Assembly: GCA_018664075.1 (NCBI GenBank)
Contig: JABJOY010000040.1
Span: 1 to 52,303 of the forward strand
Reading direction: 5' to 3'
Source: Porticoccaceae bacterium
GTDB lineage: Bacteria > Pseudomonadota > Gammaproteobacteria > Pseudomonadales > Porticoccaceae
Length of the DNA: 52,303 nucleotides
This document shows positions 47,753 to 52,303 of the stretch, one piece after another; positions within the stretch are counted from its first letter, which is position 1; every line of letters starts with the position of its first letter. Position numbers and translations under genes: made by a program. Below the pieces are notes generated by a model. The model was not told where the DNA came from, ran no database searches, and worked only from the letters and a program-made list of their open reading frames with translations.

Positions 47753-48880
47753 TCAGGGTGGATAGATTCCGCCAAGAACGGCTCTCTTGCGCGCCCCAGT
47801 TACTGCCGGCAGATTACCATGTTTGCCTTCAATGCGCTGCCTGGCTAGCCATGCAAAGGCGCAGGCCTCCACCCAGCAAGGCTCCAGGCCAAGAGTCACA
47901 GTTGTTGCTAGCCTGGCATGGGGCAGGGCTTTGGCCAGAGCATTCATCAATGCGGCATTAAAAGCGCCGCCGCCACAGATATAGACCTGATCTATCTCTA
48001 TCTCCAGAGCATTGATCTGATCCGCAATGGTTTCTGCTGTCAGCTGAACCAGAGTCGCTTGCACATCCTGTGCCTCAACCTGCTTGAAGGTCTGCAACTG
48101 TTGATCAAGCCATTGCTGGTTGAACATTTCGCGCCCAGTGCTTTTGGGCGCTGGTTGGGCGAAAAAATCATGGCACTTTAGTTGTGTTAATAGCTGGCTA
48201 TCAACTGTGCCTCCAGCGCCCCAGTCACCATTGTTGTCGTAGGGGCTGTTCAGGTGAATCTGAGACCAGCTGTCTAGCAGCATATTGCCCGGCCCAGTGT
48301 CATAGCCAATACAGTTTTGATCTGCATTGGAGTCACTGGCTGGCAGTATGGTGATATTAGCTATGCCGCCTATATTAACAATGGCACGATTGTAGGCCGG
48401 GTCGCTGAAAAGCTGCTGATGAAATGCCGGTACCAATGGTGCCCCATGTCCCCCGACGGCCATATCTGCTCGCCGAAAGTCCGCCACCACATGGCAGCCA
48501 GTGCGCGCTGCAATAATATTAGGGTCAGCAATTTGTAGACTAAAAGCAATGCTGCCATCAGCTGGTGGTGCATGGCGAACAGTCTGGCCATGGCTGCCAA
48601 TCGCGGCAATGTCTGCTTTACTAAGGCTGAGTTCTGCCATTAGTGCCAGTGCGGCAGTGGCAAATAATTGACCCAACTGATGGTCGGTTTCGGCATAGAG
48701 TTTTACCGAGTCTGTTCCGGGCTGGCACAGATTGAGAATAGCCTGCTTAACTGGCTTGGGAATATTCTGGACATAACTGCCTAGAAGTTTGAATTCCCCT
48801 TTATCAAAATAGACGGCAGCAGCATCTATGCTGTCAATGCTGGTGCCAGACATAAGACCAATATATATGTTGTTGTTCAT
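47753..48880 (-). CDS. anmK: Anhydro-N-acetylmuramic acid kinase
   Basis: 375-residue cell-wall recycling enzyme that opens and phosphorylates 1,6-anhydro-MurNAc. It has IGLMSGTSIDSIDAA at the N-terminus, GSHGQTVRHAP, NIGGIANIT and DTGPGNMLLD, all typical of the family. It lies 11 nt downstream of the M23 peptidase gene on the same strand, so both cell-wall genes are probably cotranscribed. Confidence 0.97.
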   Translation of the reverse strand: MNNNIYIGLMSGTSIDSIDAAAVYFDKGEFKLLGSYVQNIPKPVKQAILNLCQPGTDSVKLYAETDHQLGQLFATAALALMAELSLSKADIAAIGSHGQTVRHAPPADGSIAFSLQIADPNIIAARTGCHVVADFRRADMAVGGHGAPLVPAFHQQLFSDPAYNRAIVNIGGIANITILPASDSNADQNCIGYDTGPGNMLLDSWSQIHLNSPYDNNGDWGAGGTVDSQLLTQLKCHDFFAQPAPKSTGREMFNQQWLDQQLQTFKQVEAQDVQATLVQLTAETIADQINALEIEIDQVYICGGGAFNAALMNALAKALPHARLATTVTLGLEPCWVEACAFAWLARQRIEGKHGNLPAVTGARKRAVLGGIYPP

Positions 48881-48891
48881 AGGCGGGTCAG

Positions 48892-50229
48892 CTAGTTGGC
48901 ACTGGAGTCGCTGTTATGCATTAACGCCAGCTGGATGGTTTGCTGATGCTCTGCAAGTTTCGCCAGCACAGGTGCTGTGGCCTGTTCAAAGGACGACTTC
49001 TCCCCCTTGGCGATCGGGCGAGCCTGGGGCAGTTTTACAGTGCGTGGATTGCGGTGTACGCCATTGACCAAAAACTCATAATGTAAGTGGGGCCCTGTGG
49101 CATAACCGGTGGAACCGACTGTACCAACAAGTTGTCGTTGGCGCACAGTCTGTCCTTTGCGAACCTTCCTGCGATTAAGATGCAGGTATTTGGTGGTGTA
49201 GGTTTGCCCATGTTGCACAAACACATAGTTGCCATTGGCTTTGCTGTAGCCTGAGGCAATAACTTTCCCATCGCCGGCAGCATAGACCGGGGTGCCCCGG
49301 GGCGCTGCGTAGTCCACGCCGCGATGGGCTTTGATTTTTTTGTGGATCGGATGTTTGCGCCTCAGGTTAAAGCCGGAGCTAATACGAAAGATATCCAAGG
49401 GTGTGCGCAGGAAAGCTTTGCGCATACTCAGGCCCTGTGGGGTGTAGTAGTTGCTCAGGCCTTTGCTGTTTGTGTAGCGCACGGCTTCATAGGTTTTACC
49501 ACGATTGGTAAATGAGGCTGCAACTATATTGCCTGGAGACAGTTTTTCCCCTTCGAGATACCTATCTTCAAACAATAGTGAAAAGGAATCTCCCTGGCGA
49601 ATATCAAAAACAAAGTCCACATCCCAGCCAAAGATATTAGCCAGCTCCATAATCAGTTTGTCCGGCAACTCTGCTTTGGCTGCAGATAAATACAGGGAAT
49701 CTTCGATAATGCCTTCCCTGTAGCTAAGCATAATCTCTGGCTGGCTAACAACATGCTCGACGTTATAACTGTCTTGATGCTTTTTAAACTCATAGCGTTC
49801 CAGGGCACTCTTTATATAGTGTAGCTCACTGAGCTGACCCTGAGCGTCAATACCGAACCGGAGACTCTCCCCTGGATACAGTTTACGCAGGGACTTGCCT
49901 GCTTTCAGGGAGGAAATGTTATACACATCTCTGGGGCTGAGTTTGGTGCGCTGGAACAATGTAGAGAGATTGTCGCCGCTGGTGACTTTCTGCTCTTTCC
50001 ATGTCAGCTCAAAATCGGCGGGGACAGTGGCAACAGGTTCTGGTGCTGAGCTATCAATTTGGATGTCGATAGGCTCATAAATTTGACGCTTTGCCTGAGG
50101 GCTATCGTAGGGATAGATAGCCAGTGCCAGCAGGCAGCCGGATAAAGCTGATGCCAGAATCAGATGGCGGCGGGGAAACTCCCGTGCTATCAGCAGCAAA
50201 AAATTGCTTACTTTTTGCAATTTACCCAT
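48892..50229 (-). CDS. M23 family peptidoglycan DD-metalloendopeptidase with LysM/OapA-like domain
   Basis: 445 residues. An N-terminal membrane anchor (LILASALSGCLLALAIYPY) is followed by an OapA/LysM-like region (VTSGDNLSTLFQRTKLSPRDVY). The C-terminal M23 domain has zinc ligands in HRGVDYAAP (near 301) and HLHYEF (near 378). It cuts peptidoglycan cross-links in the periplasm. ATG at 50229 chosen; a TTG three codons earlier is possible. Divergent from tyrS, as in Pseudomonas. Confidence 0.93.
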   Translation of the reverse strand: MGKLQKVSNFLLLIAREFPRRHLILASALSGCLLALAIYPYDSPQAKRQIYEPIDIQIDSSAPEPVATVPADFELTWKEQKVTSGDNLSTLFQRTKLSPRDVYNISSLKAGKSLRKLYPGESLRFGIDAQGQLSELHYIKSALERYEFKKHQDSYNVEHVVSQPEIMLSYREGIIEDSLYLSAAKAELPDKLIMELANIFGWDVDFVFDIRQGDSFSLLFEDRYLEGEKLSPGNIVAASFTNRGKTYEAVRYTNSKGLSNYYTPQGLSMRKAFLRTPLDIFRISSGFNLRRKHPIHKKIKAHRGVDYAAPRGTPVYAAGDGKVIASGYSKANGNYVFVQHGQTYTTKYLHLNRRKVRKGQTVRQRQLVGTVGSTGYATGPHLHYEFLVNGVHRNPRTVKLPQARPIAKGEKSSFEQATAPVLAKLAEHQQTIQLALMHNSDSSAN

Positions 50230-50339
50230 GGCTAACACAACGTACCATCATAGAATTTGAGCAATTTTAGCCTGCTTTATTAATAAGTTACAACAAGTTA
50301 CGGCGGTAACCTCGTCCTTTTTGATCAGTAGTTCATATA

Positions 50340-50410
50340 ACAGATTGAAACTTGCAGGTTCCTTTGGGCACAAGATGTCATAACATCTTGTATTTGGCGT
50401 CCCAATCTGT
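50340..50410 (+). promoter_or_regulatory. Nested inverted repeats upstream of tyrS
   Basis: Outer arms ACAGATTG (50340-50347) and CAATCTGT (50403-50410) enclose a perfect inner repeat ACAAGATGT-CATA-ACATCTTGT (50370-50391). It could be a structured mRNA leader or an operator; a possible promoter TTGTAT...TAGAGT overlaps the right side. No T-box features are seen. Confidence 0.4.
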
Positions 50411-50437
50411 AGAGTTGGAGACCTTTGGATTCAGGCA

Positions 50438-51757
50438 GTGAAACGACTAAAAATGAAACAGACTGGCAGCTCTTTGATAGAACAATTACGCAATCGTGGC
50501 CTTGTCGCCCAAATCTCTGGGGACGCCGAGCTTGAGGAACATCTCAATGAGCCCCGCGTGGTGTATTGTGGTTTCGACCCCACTGCTGACAGCCTGCATC
50601 TCGGTCATCTGGTGCCTCTGCTTGTATTAAAGCGTCTGCAACAGGCTGGGCATACACCTATTGCGCTGGTTGGCGGTGCGACGGGCATGATTGGCGATCC
50701 CAGCTTTAAGGCTGATGAGAGAAAGCTCAATACTCCAGAGGTGATTGCTGGTTGGGTCGACAAGATCAAAAGGCAGGTAAGTCAGTTTGTTGATTTTGAC
50801 TGCGGCGACAATGGGGCGGTGGTGGCTAACAACCTAGATTGGACTGCGGATATGAGCGCGCTGGATTTCTTGCGTGATGTTGGCAAGCACTTCTCAGTTA
50901 ACGCAATGATCAATAAAGAGTCGGTAAAACAGCGGATTGATCGCGAGGGCTCTGGCATCTCATTTACTGAATTCTCCTACTCTCTACTGCAGGGTTTGGA
51001 TTTTGCCGAGCTCAACCGCCGTTATAGTTGCACCATACAGGTGGGTGGCAGTGACCAATGGGGTAATATTGTTGGTGGTATTGATTTGGCTCGCCGCCAG
51101 AATCAGGCCCAGTGTTTTGCTTTAACAGTCCCACTTATAACCAAGGCGGACGGGACAAAGTTTGGCAAGACTGAAGCTGGCGCAGTCTGGCTGGATCCGC
51201 AAAAAACCTCTCCCTATAGCTTCTATCAGTTTTGGCTCAATGTGGCCGATGCCGATGTATATAAGTTTCTACGTTACTTTACCTTTGTTCCTCTGGCAGA
51301 AATTGAGGCAATCGAAGCTGCGGATGCCGCTGCTGAAGGTCGCCCCCAGGCTCAGTCGATACTGGCTCGTGAGGCAACAGCATTGGTTCATGGTGAGCAG
51401 GGCCTAAATGCTGCGTTGCGCATTACCCAGGCGATGTTCAGTGGTGAGTTAAATGATTTGTCCGAGCAGGATCTCGAGCAGCTTCGCCAGGATGGTCTTC
51501 CGTCGTCTACGTTGTCTGAGCATGATCTGACAGACAAGCCATTAACATTGCTGTTAACCGAATGCGGTATGGTAAAAGCTGGGCGTGAAGTAAAAGATGC
51601 GCTCGGCAGGGATTCGGTATTTATTAACGCTGTTCCCAAAGGGGCGGCAGACAATATGAATAACGCGGAAAATTTTGCTGAGAGCAAGGCTTTATATGGC
51701 CGCTTTTTTCTGGTGCGCCTGGGCAAGAAAAAATACCACTTATTCGAGCGCTCCTAA
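50438..51757 (+). CDS. tyrS: Tyrosine-tRNA ligase
   Basis: 439 residues from the GTG at 50438 (434 from an internal ATG at 50453; the true start is unclear because neither has a well-spaced ribosome site). Class I synthetase: the HIGH-type motif is LHLGH near residue 53, [10 protein letters not shown] binds tyrosine, and the KMSKS-type loop is KFGKT near residue 242. A C-terminal S4-like domain ([17 protein letters not shown]) is present. It has the form of the proteobacterial TyrRS with the KFGKT signature. The rRNA operon follows. Confidence 0.96.
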   Translation: MKRLKMKQTGSSLIEQLRNRGLVAQISGDAELEEHLNEPRVVYCGFDPTADSLHLGHLVPLLVLKRLQQAGHTPIALVGGATGMIGDPSFKADERKLNTPEVIAGWVDKIKRQVSQFVDFDCGDNGAVVANNLDWTADMSALDFLRDVGKHFSVNAMINKESVKQRIDREGSGISFTEFSYSLLQGLDFAELNRRYSCTIQVGGSDQWGNIVGGIDLARRQNQAQCFALTVPLITKADGTKFGKTEAGAVWLDPQKTSPYSFYQFWLNVADADVYKFLRYFTFVPLAEIEAIEAADAAAEGRPQAQSILAREATALVHGEQGLNAALRITQAMFSGELNDLSEQDLEQLRQDGLPSSTLSEHDLTDKPLTLLLTECGMVKAGREVKDALGRDSVFINAVPKGAADNMNNAENFAESKALYGRFFLVRLGKKKYHLFERS

Positions 51758-51832
51758 ACCGTCAATCTGCCCCTGAAATAACCCCTGTTTTGGTCACTTT
51801 TTGGCCAGTATAAAAATAATCTTAAATTCTTG

Positions 51833-51860
51833 TTGACAGTCTACCGCCTGTCTGTAGAAT
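51833..51860 (+). promoter_or_regulatory. rRNA promoter 1
   Basis: TTGACA (51833-51838), 16-nt spacer, TAGAAT (51855-51860), then the GC-rich discriminator GCGCGCTCCC. AT-rich sequence precedes it. Confidence 0.85.
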
Positions 51861-51945
51861 GCGCGCTCCCAACAGGGTGAGCCGCTTTAGAAAAGCAGGC
51901 AAAAGCTAGTAAAAATAAGACTATATATTTATTTCTTAATAGCGG

Positions 51946-51973
51946 TTGACAAGTAGATTCGCGACGCTAGAAT
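51946..51973 (+). promoter_or_regulatory. rRNA promoter 2
   Basis: TTGACA (51946-51951), 16-nt spacer, TAGAAT (51968-51973), with the same GCGCGCTCCC discriminator as promoter 1 and an AT-rich upstream element. Confidence 0.85.
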
Positions 51974-52059
51974 GCGCGCTCCCAACAGCAATGTTGAGAC
52001 ACGAAATAAGCGTCAGGAACAGAGAGTGAAAATTAAGTCAAATAATTCACTTTCGACTG

Positions 52060-52087
52060 TTGACAAAGGGTCGGCTTTCTATAGAAT
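52060..52087 (+). promoter_or_regulatory. rRNA promoter 3
   Basis: TTGACA (52060-52065), 16-nt spacer, TAGAAT (52082-52087), followed by ACGCCCCCCGC. AT-rich upstream sequence again. Confidence 0.85.
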
Positions 52088-52095
52088 ACGCCCCC

Positions 52096-52125
52096 CGCTC
52101 AGATGAGCGAATCGCTCTTTAAAAA
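52096..52125 (+). promoter_or_regulatory. rRNA antitermination site (boxB hairpin and boxA)
   Basis: Hairpin CGCTCA/TGAGCG (52096-52109) followed by CGCTCTTTAAAAA (52113-52125), close to the boxA consensus TGCTCTTTAACA bound by NusB-S10. Confidence 0.8.
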
Positions 52126-52148
52126 TATAATCAAGCAATGCGTGTGGG

Positions 52149-52192
52149 CACTTGCTAATTGATATTGGATACATATATATCATAAGCAAGTG
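52149..52192 (+). promoter_or_regulatory. rRNA leader stem
   Basis: CACTTGCT (52149-52156) pairs with AGCAAGTG (52185-52192) over an AT-rich loop. A leader stem of this kind in the pre-16S RNA is expected. Confidence 0.5.
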
Positions 52193-52303
52193 ACTCATCG
52201 ATTCATTTATGAATGTGATAAGTTCAAACTTATGAAACTGAGATTTTGAATGGTAAAGCAAGTTTTGCGTAACCATTCCCTCTCCTTAATTGGTGAGGTT
52301 AAA

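Larger units (their letters stand above)
51758..52303 (+). other. Promoter and leader region of an rRNA operon
   Basis: No protein gene. Three tandem promoters, AT-rich stretches ahead of each (UP-element-like), a boxB hairpin, a boxA and further leader stems follow one another up to the window edge. The 16S rRNA gene has not begun by 52303 but must start shortly after. Confidence 0.85.

Overview
The window is a dense, housekeeping-rich stretch of chromosome from a gammaproteobacterium. Gene order closely follows Pseudomonas and related marine lineages: rpe-trpE, trpGDC-vfr-osmC, aroQ-accBC-prmA-DUF3426-dusB-fis-purH, FCL-6S RNA-zapA, pepP-ubiH-ubiI, argC-erpA-anmK-M23-tyrS. Moderate GC, oxygen-dependent ubiquinone hydroxylases, HemJ, a photolyase, a PCuAC copper chaperone and an rRNA operon at the right edge suggest an aerobic free-living marine bacterium, perhaps of the Cellvibrionales/SAR92-OM60 type (inference). 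I see no insertion sequence, integrase, CRISPR array or tRNA gene.

Left part (1-9.7 kb): a truncated PilG-like receiver, an acyl-CoA ligase, rpe, then the tryptophan block. trpE is preceded by a promoter, a 20-residue leader peptide with three Trp codons and a set of competing RNA helices, and is followed by trpG, trpD and trpC. Convergent vfr/crp and divergent osmC follow. Between osmC and a LysR regulator lies the most unusual region. A module made of a palindromic operator, a sigma70 promoter, an ACCCCTCTT motif and a double terminator is present twice on the minus strand. One copy encodes a 36-residue membrane peptide; the other appears to be a non-coding RNA of about 120 nt. The regulator's own start lies next to one of the two operators.

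Middle part (9.7-33.9 kb): coq7 and a membrane protein, purD, a photolyase on the opposite strand without a standard start codon, purH, fis, dusB, DUF3426, prmA, accC, accB and aroQ (minus strand), a probable 53-residue membrane protein, dsbD, then PCuAC, DUF2333 and a PAS-GGDEF-EAL protein (plus strand). A PfkB kinase, rpiA, divergent ilvA, pyruvate kinase, 5-formyl-THF cyclo-ligase, 6S RNA, zapA and a ZapB-like coiled coil follow.

Right part (33.9-52.3 kb): a YgfB-like protein, pepP, ubiH and ubiI; a tight minus-strand cluster hemB-rsuA-rsmC-RIO kinase with hemL and hemJ close by; DUF924; argC, a coiled-coil membrane protein, bactofilin, erpA and a DsrE-like gene split in two frames; anmK and an M23 peptidase; tyrS. 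The window ends in the promoter and leader region of an rRNA operon with three strong tandem promoters and a boxB/boxA antitermination signal. The 16S gene itself must begin just beyond the edge.
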